Shown here piece by piece: positions 1 to 7,937 of a stretch of DNA of 64,000 nucleotides. The position numbers and the translations under genes were made by a program. The notes beneath the pieces are model-generated. The model searched no databases, was not told the DNA's origin, and saw nothing but the letters and a program-made list of their open reading frames with translations. The stretch spans positions 496,001 to 560,000 of the forward strand of contig NZ_JACVAP010000001.1 of assembly GCF_014851915.1 (NCBI RefSeq), in the 5' to 3' direction. The stretch comes from Xanthomonas sp. XNM01. Lineage in GTDB: Bacteria > Pseudomonadota > Gammaproteobacteria > Xanthomonadales > Xanthomonadaceae. Position 1 is the stretch's first letter, and each line of letters opens with the position of its first letter.

Positions 1-176
1 ACGCAGGCCACGACGATCAGCACGGCATGCAGGGCCAGCAGCTGTCGGAACGCGGCCTCGCCACGCACGGTGGCGAGGAAGCCGTCGCGCGAGTAACGCA
101 GGGTGTGCAGGATGCGGCTGAAGCCGGTCTTGCCGTGCTGGTACTTGCCGGTGACGGCGGGGCGGGGCGATGACAT
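1..176 (-). CDS. dgkA: Diacylglycerol kinase DgkA, N-terminal part (cut by window edge)
   Basis: Only the first 58 codons lie in the window. The start (ATG, complement of 174-176) has an AGGAG ribosome site 6 bases upstream. The visible protein contains GFSRILHTLRYSRDGF followed by RGEAAFRQL, which matches the amphipathic N-terminus and the EAAFRQE signature of small prokaryotic diacylglycerol kinases, and then enters the first membrane helix (LALHAVLIVVAC). In this family the enzyme is a small trimeric inner-membrane protein that phosphorylates diacylglycerol to phosphatidic acid, recycling the diacylglycerol left when phospholipid head groups are used for envelope modification. It points the same way as the kinase/regulator pair upstream but is 197 bases away with its own likely promoter region, which carries a regulator-like box at 221-239. 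Confidence 0.88.
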   Translation of the reverse strand, partial: MSSPRPAVTGKYQHGKTGFSRILHTLRYSRDGFLATVRGEAAFRQLLALHAVLIVVAC

Positions 177-220
177 GCACTCTCCTGGACGGCGCGGACA
201 GCGCGCAGGATGGGGGCGGG

Positions 221-239
221 CCTGTCAGAAAGTCGTCAG
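221..239 (-). promoter_or_regulatory. Putative response-regulator box upstream of dgkA
   Basis: Read on the minus strand the site is CTGACGACTTTCTGACAGG: two CTGAC half-sites with an 11-base period, the spacing typical of OmpR/PhoB-family regulators. It matches the site before eptA at 2341-2359 at 15 of 19 positions and has the same orientation relative to its gene, ending about 44 bases before the dgkA start codon. Binding by the adjacent regulator (1632-2327) is an inference. Confidence 0.6.
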
Positions 240-373
240 GCGCGGCGCCGTTGCATGGCGATCGCGCGTGGTGCCGGTGATCGTCGCGTCAGCGTGTGCG
301 TGTGCGGGTGCGCCGATCCGCTGCGCACGATGAGACAGGCACTCCTGTGCAACGCGAACACCGGGTGTGGTCT

Positions 374-1606
374 TTACGGCGCGTCGCGCATGTCCAGGCT
401 GAAACGGCAGCCCTGGTCCGAGCTGTCGACCGTCATGCGCCAGCCCAGATGCTCGACGATGCGCTGCACGATGGACAGGCCGAGGCCTTCGCCGCTCTGG
501 CGGGCGCTGGGTGCGAAGCGTTGGAACTGCTGCGGGTCGATGCTGGGCGGCAGGCCCGGGCCGGTGTCGGCGATGACCAGCGTGGTGCCGTGCAGAGCGA
601 TGCGCACTTCGCCGGCATCCGTGTACTGGCAGGCATTGCGCAGCAGATTCCAGACCACGCTGCGCGCCAGTTCGGCGTTGGTGTGGACGTGGGCGTCCTG
701 CGGTGCGTCCAGCACCAGCGCTACCGGCTTTCGTGCCAGCCAGGGCTGGCAGCGCGCCATGCACTCTTCGATCAATGGGCGCAGCGGCACCACGCTGCGG
801 GCCAGGTTGTGCGGGTCGCGCGAGAGCAGCAGCAGGCAGGCCAGCTGGCGCTGCATCTCCTCGGTGGTACGCACGATGCGGTCGGCGCTGGCCACCAGAT
901 GGCTGTCGGGCGGCAGCTGGTGGACGATGGTCTCCGCCGCGCCGGCGATGATGGCAAGCGGGGTGCGCAGTTCGTGGCTGGCATCGCCCACGAAGCAGCG
1001 CTCACGCTGCAGGAACTGCTCGGTCTCGTCGCTGTGCTGCGCGAAGGCGCGCGCCAGCACGCCGATCTCGTCGCGCGCGTCCTGGAAGGGGAAGGGCTTC
1101 TGCCTGCGCTGCACCGCGTCCGCCAGGCGGGTGATGGGGGCGATGACCCGCTCGGCCGTCAAACGCCCGATCCAGAACGCGCAGAGGATGCACAGCAGGA
1201 TGACCACCACCGCGTAGGCGTCGATCACGTGCTCCAGGTAGGCGTAATACGCGCCGTCCTGCAGCAGGTAATAGCGCTTCCCCGTGATGTCGAACACCAT
1301 CAGGTGCCAGACGTCGGCCTCCTCCACGCTGTGGTAGCCCGGGGCGTACCTGCGCAGGTCCTCGGGCACGCTGCGCGCGTCGTAGAGACGGCTGCCTTCG
1401 GGCATGGCCGGCGTGACACCCGCGGCGATCTCGCCCTCCACCCGGCGCATCTCGCTGTGCAGGGTTTCGGAAATGACATAGGCGCGCAGCTCGTCGTAGT
1501 CGAGCTGTTCGGCCAGGACCACGAACCCCATCACCGCGACCATCAGCATCACGAACGACACCGTGATGCGCGTCCGCAGCGACATCGGGCTGAAAGCGGA
1601 TTTCAT
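374..1606 (-). CDS. Sensor histidine kinase, PmrB/QseC type
   Basis: 410 residues. Membrane helices at about residues 14-33 and 130-148 bracket a periplasmic sensing domain of roughly 95 residues; a HAMP-like linker follows, then the dimerisation box ASHELRTPL with the phospho-accepting His at about 211, an N-box (NLLRNACQYT) and a G-box (ADTGPGLP) with a further GEGLGLSI. It is therefore a complete membrane kinase that should phosphorylate the regulator encoded just upstream (25-base gap). The reading frame is open further upstream, but the Met at 1606 begins a normal cytoplasmic tail before the first helix, whereas the longer version would begin inside the regulator gene. Because the pair is divergent from eptA it probably has the PmrB role of sensing cationic peptides or metals; that role is inferred from context. 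Confidence 0.9.
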   Translation of the reverse strand: MKSAFSPMSLRTRITVSFVMLMVAVMGFVVLAEQLDYDELRAYVISETLHSEMRRVEGEIAAGVTPAMPEGSRLYDARSVPEDLRRYAPGYHSVEEADVWHLMVFDITGKRYYLLQDGAYYAYLEHVIDAYAVVVILLCILCAFWIGRLTAERVIAPITRLADAVQRRQKPFPFQDARDEIGVLARAFAQHSDETEQFLQRERCFVGDASHELRTPLAIIAGAAETIVHQLPPDSHLVASADRIVRTTEEMQRQLACLLLLSRDPHNLARSVVPLRPLIEECMARCQPWLARKPVALVLDAPQDAHVHTNAELARSVVWNLLRNACQYTDAGEVRIALHGTTLVIADTGPGLPPSIDPQQFQRFAPSARQSGEGLGLSIVQRIVEHLGWRMTVDSSDQGCRFSLDMRDAP

Positions 1607-1631
1607 GATGGTGGCCCTGCCGCCCCGGTGG

Positions 1632-2327
1632 TCAGGCCGACGCGGCCCTGCGCGCATCATGCAGGCGCCAGCCGACGCCGTGCACGGTTTCGATGAGGGC
1701 GGTGTCGAACCGCTTGTCGACCAGCTGGCGCAGCTCGTGGATGTGGGTGCGCAGCGCGCCGCTGTCGGGCGGGTCGTCGCCCCAGAGCAGGTACTCCATC
1801 TCCTGCTTGCGCACGACCTCCGGCGCGGCGCGCACCAGACACAGCAGCAGCTTGTGGGTGCTGGGGGTCAGGTCGATGGCCTGGCCCTGCCGGCAGGCCC
1901 GTGGTGCGCGGGTATCCACCTGCAGGTCGTCCCAGCCCAGGGTGCCCTGCACCTGGCGGCCCTGGGCGCGGCGCACCAGCGCCTTGATGCGCGCGTCCAG
2001 TTCCTTGAGCGAGAAGGGCTTGACCAGGTAGTCGTCCGCGCCGAGCGCCAGGCCCTGCACGCGGTCGTCGACCGGGTCGCGCGCGGTCAGCATCAGCACC
2101 GGTACCGGATTCTGGAACTCCTGGCGCAGCATCCGGCACAGGGCCATGCCGTCCAGCCGCGGCAGCATCAGGTCGAGCAGGATGGCGTCGTAGTCGTTCT
2201 GTGTGGCCAGGCGCAGGCCGCTGGCGCCATCGCGTGCATCGTCCAGCACGTAGCCCAGCGGTTCGAAGAAGGCGTAGAGGTTGGCCACCAGCTCCGGGTT
2301 GTCTTCGATGATGAGCAGGCGGGTCAT
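1632..2327 (-). CDS. OmpR-family response regulator, PmrA-like
   Basis: 231 residues: a receiver domain (MTRLLIIEDN start, acidic pair in IIED, phospho-accepting Asp at about 52 in AILLDLMLPRLDG, conserved Lys in DYLVKPF) followed by a winged-helix output domain ending RTHIHELRQLVD...GVGWRL. It should activate or repress promoters as a dimer on direct repeats with 11-base spacing. Two in-frame Met codons lie nearby (2339 and 2327); 2327 gives the standard receiver N-terminus and was chosen, although no strong ribosome site is visible for either. It is the first gene of the regulator-kinase pair and is divergent from eptA, with 68 bases between the two starts containing the 2341-2359 box. PmrA is a functional guess from position and target type. 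Confidence 0.9.
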   Translation of the reverse strand: MTRLLIIEDNPELVANLYAFFEPLGYVLDDARDGASGLRLATQNDYDAILLDLMLPRLDGMALCRMLRQEFQNPVPVLMLTARDPVDDRVQGLALGADDYLVKPFSLKELDARIKALVRRAQGRQVQGTLGWDDLQVDTRAPRACRQGQAIDLTPSTHKLLLCLVRAAPEVVRKQEMEYLLWGDDPPDSGALRTHIHELRQLVDKRFDTALIETVHGVGWRLHDARRAASA

Positions 2328-2340
2328 GGTGGGCGGCATT

Positions 2341-2359
2341 CTAACAACATCCTGACAGG
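2341..2359 (+). promoter_or_regulatory. Putative PmrA-like box between the regulator gene and eptA
   Basis: The site reads CTAACAACATCCTGACAGG: half-sites CTAACA (2341-2346) and CTGACA (2352-2357) spaced by five bases, so the period is 11. This is the layout of the PmrA box (CTTAA-type half-sites with the same spacing) known from enteric bacteria. It ends 36 bases before the eptA start and lies 13 bases upstream of the regulator start codon, so it could serve both directions. A near copy precedes dgkA at 221-239. Confidence 0.62.
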
Positions 2360-2395
2360 CGGTTTTCAAGACTGCGCGCGCTTTTTCACCGGGAT

Positions 2396-4051
2396 TTGCG
2401 CGTGTTTCGACGATTGAGGTCTTTGCAGTTGCACCCCGTGCAGCTGACGTGGGCGGCTGCCTTCTTCTTCGCCACCATCGGCAATGTGGTGCTGTGGAGG
2501 ACGCTGTGGTCGACGGTGGAGATCGACAGCCTGCGCAGCCTGCTGTTCTTCGTCAGCCTGCCGGTGTTCTTCTTCTGCCTGTTCAACCTGGCGCTGTCGC
2601 CTCTGCTGGCCCTGCCGTACGTACGCAAGCCGGTGCTCGCGTTGCTGGTGGTCGTCAGCGCCGGCTGCAGCTACTTCATGCTCCATTACAACGTGCTCAT
2701 CGACCGCAGCATGGTGCAGAACTTCTTCGAGACCAACCAGGCCGAGCTCAGCTCGTACGTTTCCCTGCCGCTGCTGCTCAACATCCTGGTGCTCGGCGTG
2801 CTGCCGGCCGCACTGAGCGCCTGCCTGACCACACGCGCCGCCGGGCGCCCGCTGCGCAGCCTGCTGTGGTGGCTGGGCAACCTGCTGGCGACCTTGGCCG
2901 TGCTGGCCGTGGTCACCCTGCCGTTCTACAAGGACTACGCCTCGCTGCTGCGCAACAACCGCGAGATCCGCGACCAGGTGCTGCCGTTCAATTTCGTGCG
3001 CAACACCAATGGTTACCTGAAGCGCAAATACAGCGCGACCTCGCAGCCGCTGCGTACGGTGGCCGAGGACGCCACCCGGCCACAGAAGCCCAACGGTGCG
3101 CGGACCAGGCTGGTGATCGTCGTGGTGGGCGAAACCGCACGCGCCCGCAACTTCCAGCTCAATGGTTACGGGCGGGCGACCAATCCGGTGCTGTCGCAGC
3201 GTGACGACATCATCAGCTTCAGACACATGTCGTCCTGCGGGACGGCCACCGCCATTTCCGTGCCCTGCATGTTCTCGCGCATGGTCCGTCCGCAGTACGA
3301 CGACGTGCGCGCGGCCACCGAGGAGAACCTGCTCGACATCCTGCAGCGCACGGGCGTCCACCTGCTCTGGCGCAACAACAACAACGGCGGCTGCAAGGGC
3401 GTCTGCGCCCGCGTACCGACCGACGACATGCCGGCGACGAAGGTCCCAGGCCTGTGCGTCAACAAGGACGGCACCTGTCTGGACGACGTGCTGCTGCACC
3501 GGCTGCGCGAGCGCATCGACGCGATGCCGGGCGATGCGCTGGTCGTGCTGCACCAGATGGGCAGCCACGGGCCGACCTACTTCGAACGCTATCCGGCGGA
3601 CAGCCGCGCTTTCGCCCCCACCTGCGACAGCAACCAGATCCAGAAGTGCAGCAACGCCGCGCTGACCAACACCTACGACAACACGCTGGTCTACACCGAC
3701 CGCATGCTGGGCAGGACCATCGACCTGCTGCAGGACTACGCGGAGCAGCGCGACGTGGCGATGCTCTACGTGTCCGACCACGGCGAATCGCTGGGCGAAC
3801 GCGGCATGTACCTGCACGGCACCCCGTACATCATCGCGCCCGACGAGCAGACCCGGGTGCCGATGGTGATGTGGTTCTCGCCGGAGTTCGCCCGCAACGC
3901 GCAGCTCAACCTGGATTGCCTGCGCTACCGCGCCGACAACCGCGAGTACAGCCACGACAACGTCTACCACTCCATGCTCGGCCTGTTCGATGTGCGCAGC
4001 AGCGTGTACGAGCGGGAGCTGGATGTGTTCGCGGCGTGCCGAAGGGGGTGA
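2396..4051 (+). CDS. eptA: Lipid A phosphoethanolamine transferase (EptA/MCR family)
   Basis: 551 residues. About five membrane helices in the first 180 residues are followed by a periplasmic alkaline-phosphatase-type domain. Family signatures are present: VVGETARARNFQLNGYGR (metal-binding Glu), SCGTATAISVPCMFS (nucleophile Thr around 283-285), LHQMGSHGPTYFERYP and YVSDHGESLGERG (zinc Asp/His), plus several paired Cys. The enzyme moves phosphoethanolamine from phosphatidylethanolamine to lipid A phosphates, lowering negative charge and cationic-peptide binding, and leaves diacylglycerol. No ATG fits: the start is TTG at 2396 or GTG at 2402, both with weak ribosome sites, which suggests modest translation. 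It is divergent from the two-component pair and preceded by the 2341-2359 box. Cell-surface consequences are inferred from the family. Confidence 0.92.
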   Translation: MRVFRRLRSLQLHPVQLTWAAAFFFATIGNVVLWRTLWSTVEIDSLRSLLFFVSLPVFFFCLFNLALSPLLALPYVRKPVLALLVVVSAGCSYFMLHYNVLIDRSMVQNFFETNQAELSSYVSLPLLLNILVLGVLPAALSACLTTRAAGRPLRSLLWWLGNLLATLAVLAVVTLPFYKDYASLLRNNREIRDQVLPFNFVRNTNGYLKRKYSATSQPLRTVAEDATRPQKPNGARTRLVIVVVGETARARNFQLNGYGRATNPVLSQRDDIISFRHMSSCGTATAISVPCMFSRMVRPQYDDVRAATEENLLDILQRTGVHLLWRNNNNGGCKGVCARVPTDDMPATKVPGLCVNKDGTCLDDVLLHRLRERIDAMPGDALVVLHQMGSHGPTYFERYPADSRAFAPTCDSNQIQKCSNAALTNTYDNTLVYTDRMLGRTIDLLQDYAEQRDVAMLYVSDHGESLGERGMYLHGTPYIIAPDEQTRVPMVMWFSPEFARNAQLNLDCLRYRADNREYSHDNVYHSMLGLFDVRSSVYERELDVFAACRRG

Positions 4052-4109
4052 GTCCGGCGACTGCGCCGCGGCGGTACCGCCTTGCGTGCCTTGGCACCGG
4101 TGCGCTGGA

Positions 4110-5045
4110 TCAGAACCAGTCGCCCAGCGCGTCCGGGTAGTCCGCCGGCAGCAGGTGGCCACCGGCGAACCGGACGTGGCGCTTGTCCTCAGTCGGCAAC
4201 GCGTCGAACAGGGCGCGGTTCTGCGCCGCGCTGGCGTATTCGTCGTCGTCCGCACTGAGCAGCCAGACCTTTTTTCCGACCAGGCCAGCCGCCGCATTGC
4301 GCGGCGAAGCGATGGCGACCTTGTCGTCCAGGTGCGGCGGCACGATGGCCAGCACCGCGTCGACGCGGTCGTCCATGCCGCCCAGCAGCAGGGCCATCTG
4401 CGCGCCCATGCTGTAGCCGGCGACGTTGATGCGGCCGCTGTCCAGCTGCGGCTGGGTCTGCACCCAGTCCAGCAGCAGCCGGTAGTCGCGCACGCTGTCG
4501 ACGATCATCCGCTCGTAGGGTTCGCGCTTTCCCCACAGATGCAGGTCTTCCATCACCTGCAGCACGGTGTGGTCCAGATCCTTGCGCACGCCATGGTTGC
4601 GCGCGTCCACCGCCAGCACCGCGTAGCCGCGCTGCAGCGCCAGCTCGGTGATGCGGTGCGTGTTCTCCCGCGTGGCGCCGCCCTTGTGCTCGCCGTGCCA
4701 CCAGCGGTAGTGGCTGCGCCCCAGTGCATGCAGGCCGATCAGCACCGGGTAGGGCGCGTCGGCCCGTGCCGGATCGCCGGGATAGAGCAGGCGTCCGGAC
4801 AGCGGGCTGCCATCCAGGCCCGGCAGTTGCAGTTCGATGCCGTGCACGGTGCCGCTGCCGTCCAGCGGCGTCAGCTGCGCCTGCAGCATGGCCGGCCTCT
4901 CGTACGCGTAGCCGGCGCGCATCTGTTCGGGCGTGATGGCGTAGGGCTTGAGCGCGAACAGCCACCACCAGAGCACCCCCAGCAATGTCGCCAGACCCAC
5001 GAGGCCTGCCAGGACCTTCATCACGGCACGTCGGCTGATGCGCAT
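4110..5045 (-). CDS. Membrane-anchored alpha/beta hydrolase
   Basis: 311 residues. An N-terminal signal anchor (RRAVMKVLAGLVGLATLLGV) is followed by a dienelactone-hydrolase-like alpha/beta fold. The nucleophile elbow is GYSMGAQMA (Ser), a likely acid is in LLSADDDEYAS, and the His is in FAGGHLLP near the C-terminus, so a full catalytic triad is plausible. The Met at 5045 was chosen because an AGAGAGG ribosome site lies just upstream and because it directly precedes the anchor; the frame is open for 49 more codons. It converges on eptA (58-base gap), so it is not in the same transcript. Substrate unknown: an envelope lipid or ester is possible given its location facing the periplasm, but nothing in the sequence proves it. 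Confidence 0.8.
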   Translation of the reverse strand: MRISRRAVMKVLAGLVGLATLLGVLWWWLFALKPYAITPEQMRAGYAYERPAMLQAQLTPLDGSGTVHGIELQLPGLDGSPLSGRLLYPGDPARADAPYPVLIGLHALGRSHYRWWHGEHKGGATRENTHRITELALQRGYAVLAVDARNHGVRKDLDHTVLQVMEDLHLWGKREPYERMIVDSVRDYRLLLDWVQTQPQLDSGRINVAGYSMGAQMALLLGGMDDRVDAVLAIVPPHLDDKVAIASPRNAAAGLVGKKVWLLSADDDEYASAAQNRALFDALPTEDKRHVRFAGGHLLPADYPDALGDWF

Positions 5046-5810
5046 TCGAACCTCTCTCGGGTTTTCGTCGCGGTGCGGTGCCGGCGACGAGGGGTGGTAG
5101 GGACGTGGACCGGCAACGCATGACGGCGTGCGGACTGCCATGCCGAAGCGGTTGCGTGCGGGAACACATCCAGCCTGGGGTGCGGCCTTCAAGAAAAGCT
5201 CAAACGCGATCGGGTGCAGGCGACGGCGTGGCCCGCGCGCATCCGATCGCCGGTGTCCGGCGGCGGACGCAACAGTGTGTTGGTGTCCCGCAGGCTGCCG
5301 GAGGTGTGCGGGTCAGCATCGCGCGATGCCAGGAGAGTGCAGGCGCGTGACGCAGATGCATCCGCCGTGTCCAGGCGATGCTGCCGGTGGCGAAGGCCGA
5401 CGCGGCCAGCGGCTGTCGGTGTGCGGCGCTGGCCGTTTCGCGCGTACGTGGGCAGCCGGACGTAGCTGCGCGGTGGAGGCGGACGAAGCGCGCACGCACG
5501 GAAGCCTTCATGGCAGGGCGTCCGGTCTGCATGAGTCCGGATGATCGCCGGGACCACGCCAGGCCTCCCGCCGCGTCCCGACACCATCGGCGCAACGTCT
5601 GGCGGGTGGCAGCCGTCGGCGGTGCGCACGCTGTGTAGCGGACGGCGCCGAGCCGGGAGGCCGCGAATGGAGCGCTTGCGCCCTGGCGGTATCGACGGCG
5701 GGGGATCGACCGCGGTGGGGCCGTCGGCGCCGTGGCACGGTCGGGACAGGAGGTGAGCGTCGCATCGCCGGCTCGCGCCTGCGATCGCCCGCGTGCCCAC
5801 GTTGATCACG
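5046..5810. other. 765-base region without a recognisable gene
   Basis: Between the hydrolase start and the end of the second kinase gene. Several reading frames of 60-206 codons exist on both strands, but they are rich in Arg/Pro/Ala, lack ribosome sites and show no domain or plausible membrane or signal segment, as expected for chance frames in GC-rich DNA. I see no tRNA, hairpin terminator or repeat. The part next to 5045 presumably holds the hydrolase promoter. Confidence 0.5.
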
Positions 5811-7094
5811 TCACGCTGTCGCGTCCCGCCGCAGCCGCAGCGTGGCCGTCGTGCCGCGTTCCGGATCGGACTGGATGTCCAGCGACCAGCCGAGGTGTTC
5901 GCAGACCCGGGCGATCAGTTCCAGGCCGATGCCGTCGCTGGTGGGCTCGCCGGTGCGGGCCAGGCGCGAATAGATCGCGCTGATCTGCTCGGGCGTCATG
6001 CCGTGGCCGGGGTCGCGGATGACGACGGTGGCGTCCGACTGCAGGACCACGTCGATGCGGCCGTCGTCGCTGTGCTCGATGGCGTTGCGCAGCAGGTTGC
6101 CCACGGTGGCGCGGACCACGCCGGGCGGGGCGATGATGGTGCAGGGCGCGGGTGCTTCCAGCGCGATCTGCAGGGCCTTGTCGCGGGTGAGGTGGCGATG
6201 GTCGTCGATGATGGCCGGCAGCAGGCCGGCCAGTTCGATCGGCTGGTTGGCCTGGGCCAGCCGTGCCGGATCCTTGGCCAGGGCCAGCAGCAGGGCGACC
6301 ATCTGGTTCATGTCGGCCGCGGTGCGCTGGATGCGGCCCAGCTGGTGGGCGGTGGCGGCAGGGACGTCGGCGGACGCCAGGGCCAGTTCGGCGGCACCGG
6401 TCATCACCGCCAGCGGCGTGCGCAGTTCGTGGCTGGCGGTGTTGATGAAGGTGCGCTCGCGCTCGACGAAATGCTCGTTGCGCTGCAGGTAGTCGTTGAG
6501 CGCGCCGGCGATCACCAGCAGCTCCGAACTGGCCGGAGCGCCCGGCACGATCCGCTGGCCGCTGCGGTCGGGGCTGAGCATGGCGATGTCGGCGGCCATC
6601 GTGGTGAGCGGGCGCAGTGCACGGCCCAGGCCCAGCGCCATCAGGCCACCCATCAGCGTGACCAGGGCGACGGCCGAGCCGAGGATGAACAGGGTGAGGC
6701 GGTCTTCCTCGCGTTCCATTTCGGTGATGTCGAGGGTCAGCACATGGCGGATGCCGTCGACATGCTTGATCAGCACCAGGATCTCGGTGCCGTCGGGCAT
6801 CTCGACCTCGTCGTGGATGCCGTCGGGCAGGGTGTCGACGATCGCAGGCGGTGGCGTGCCGCTGCCGTCGATGTACAGGCGCAGGCTGTCCGAGTCGCTC
6901 CAGCGGTAGGCCGGGTCGCTGGCGCGGCGCTCCATGTGCCGTTCGAACTCGGTCTGCAGCAGCGAGTCCCAGAGCAGGCGCTCGGCGTACTCGTTGACCA
7001 GGAAGCCGTGCAGCGACACGCCGGCGGCCAGCAGCAGCGCGTAGGCGCCCAGCCAGTACAGGATGCGGGTGCGCAGGCTGTGCGCGGTCTTCAT
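5811..7094 (-). CDS. Sensor histidine kinase of a second two-component system
   Basis: 427 residues. Helices at about 13-33 and 134-156 flank a periplasmic domain of roughly 100 residues rich in Asp and Glu (EVEMPDGTEI...DITEMEREED), then HAMP, the dimerisation box ASHELRTPLAV with His at about 222, an N-box NLLRNAIEHS and a G-box RDPGHGMTP. The G-box has Pro in place of the usual Thr (DPGHG rather than DTGxG). The start overlaps the stop of the regulator gene by ATGA, so the two are translationally coupled. The architecture parallels the kinase at 374-1606, which suggests an old duplication. The acidic periplasmic domain could sense cations or peptides; that is a guess. Confidence 0.9.
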   Translation of the reverse strand: MKTAHSLRTRILYWLGAYALLLAAGVSLHGFLVNEYAERLLWDSLLQTEFERHMERRASDPAYRWSDSDSLRLYIDGSGTPPPAIVDTLPDGIHDEVEMPDGTEILVLIKHVDGIRHVLTLDITEMEREEDRLTLFILGSAVALVTLMGGLMALGLGRALRPLTTMAADIAMLSPDRSGQRIVPGAPASSELLVIAGALNDYLQRNEHFVERERTFINTASHELRTPLAVMTGAAELALASADVPAATAHQLGRIQRTAADMNQMVALLLALAKDPARLAQANQPIELAGLLPAIIDDHRHLTRDKALQIALEAPAPCTIIAPPGVVRATVGNLLRNAIEHSDDGRIDVVLQSDATVVIRDPGHGMTPEQISAIYSRLARTGEPTSDGIGLELIARVCEHLGWSLDIQSDPERGTTATLRLRRDATA

Positions 7095-7783
7095 GCGGCG
7101 GGCCGCGGGTCGGTGGGCACGGCCAGCCGGTAGCCGAAGCGCGGCAGGGTCTGGATCAGCTTGGTCTCGAACGGGCCGTCGACGCTGCGGCGCAGCTCGT
7201 AGACGTGCGAGCGCAGCATGTCGCCATCGGGCGGCGCATCGCCCCACAGCGCGTGTTCGAGCTGCTGGCGCTCGACCGCTGCGGGGCTGGCCTGCATCAG
7301 CAGTTCCAGCAGCTTGCGTCCGGCCGGGTACAGGTGCAGCGGCTGGCCGGCGCGGCTGGCTTCCAGGGTGTCCAGATCCAGTCGCAGGTCGTGCACCTGC
7401 AGCGTGCGCGGCGTCCGCCGTCCTCGCGCACGGACCAGCAGCGCCTCCAGCCGGACCTCGAGCTCGGGCAGGGCGAAGGGCTTGGTCAGGTAGTCGTCCG
7501 CGCCGGCGCGGAAGCCGGCGATCTTGTCCGGCAGCTCGTCGCGGGCGGTCAGCATGATCACCGGCGTGTCGACCGCATGCTCGCGCAGCCGCTTGAGCAG
7601 CGCGCAGCCATCCAGCCGCGGCAGCATCCAGTCCAGGATGATCGCGTCGTAGGACTGGGTCACCGCCAGGTGCAGCCCGACGATGCCATCGGGCGCGGCA
7701 TCCATCTCGTGGCCGCGTGCCTCGAAGTACTCGAACAGGTTGCCGACCAGGTTGCGGTTGTCCTCGACCACCAGCAGGCGCAT
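7091..7783 (-). CDS. OmpR-family response regulator of the second system
   Basis: 230 residues: receiver (MRLLVVEDNRNLV, phospho-accepting Asp at about 51 in AIILDWMLPRLDG, Lys in DYLTKPF) plus winged helix (SHVYELRRSVDG...PRFGYRL). Two Met codons are possible at 7789 and 7783; a GGAG lies six bases before the 7783 codon and directly abuts 7789, so 7783 is preferred. The output domain resembles that of the regulator at 1632-2327 (ELRRSVD against ELRQLVD), supporting paralogy. It is divergent from the LtaS-like gene; four 11-base repeats lie in the shared upstream region and are its most likely binding sites. Confidence 0.9.
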   Translation of the reverse strand: MRLLVVEDNRNLVGNLFEYFEARGHEMDAAPDGIVGLHLAVTQSYDAIILDWMLPRLDGCALLKRLREHAVDTPVIMLTARDELPDKIAGFRAGADDYLTKPFALPELEVRLEALLVRARGRRTPRTLQVHDLRLDLDTLEASRAGQPLHLYPAGRKLLELLMQASPAAVERQQLEHALWGDAPPDGDMLRSHVYELRRSVDGPFETKLIQTLPRFGYRLAVPTDPRPAA

Positions 7784-7840
7784 CGGCATCTCCAGGCAGG
7801 GCGACGGCATGGGCGCATGATACGGCGCGCGTCGCCGGCG

Positions 7841-7884
7841 CTCCGACATCTCTCCGACACGTTTCCGATCCGCTTCCGACATGC
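7841..7884 (+). promoter_or_regulatory. Four tandem 11-base repeats, probable response-regulator sites
   Basis: The units are CTCCGACATCT (7841), CTCCGACACGT (7852), TTCCGATCCGC (7863) and TTCCGACATGC (7874), with no bases between them. The common core is YTCCGAY. An 11-base period puts every copy on the same helix face, as in tandem sites for OmpR/PhoB-family dimers (two dimers here). They lie 58 bases upstream of the regulator start and 53 bases upstream of the LtaS-like start codon. Confidence 0.7.
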
Positions 7885-7937
7885 CCGCGCCGATGCTGCG
7901 CGCCGCCGCGGCCTGCGCGGGAGAGTGGAGTGGATGC

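Noticed and set aside
2339-2339. Alternative start of the first regulator at 2339
   Set aside because: It would add four residues before the conserved receiver start and place the start almost on the regulator box; neither start has a good ribosome site, so 2327 was kept.
5189-5809. 206-codon minus-strand frame in the empty region
   Set aside because: Arg/Pro-rich, no ribosome site, no domain or signal; third-position GC bias is not that of a coding frame.
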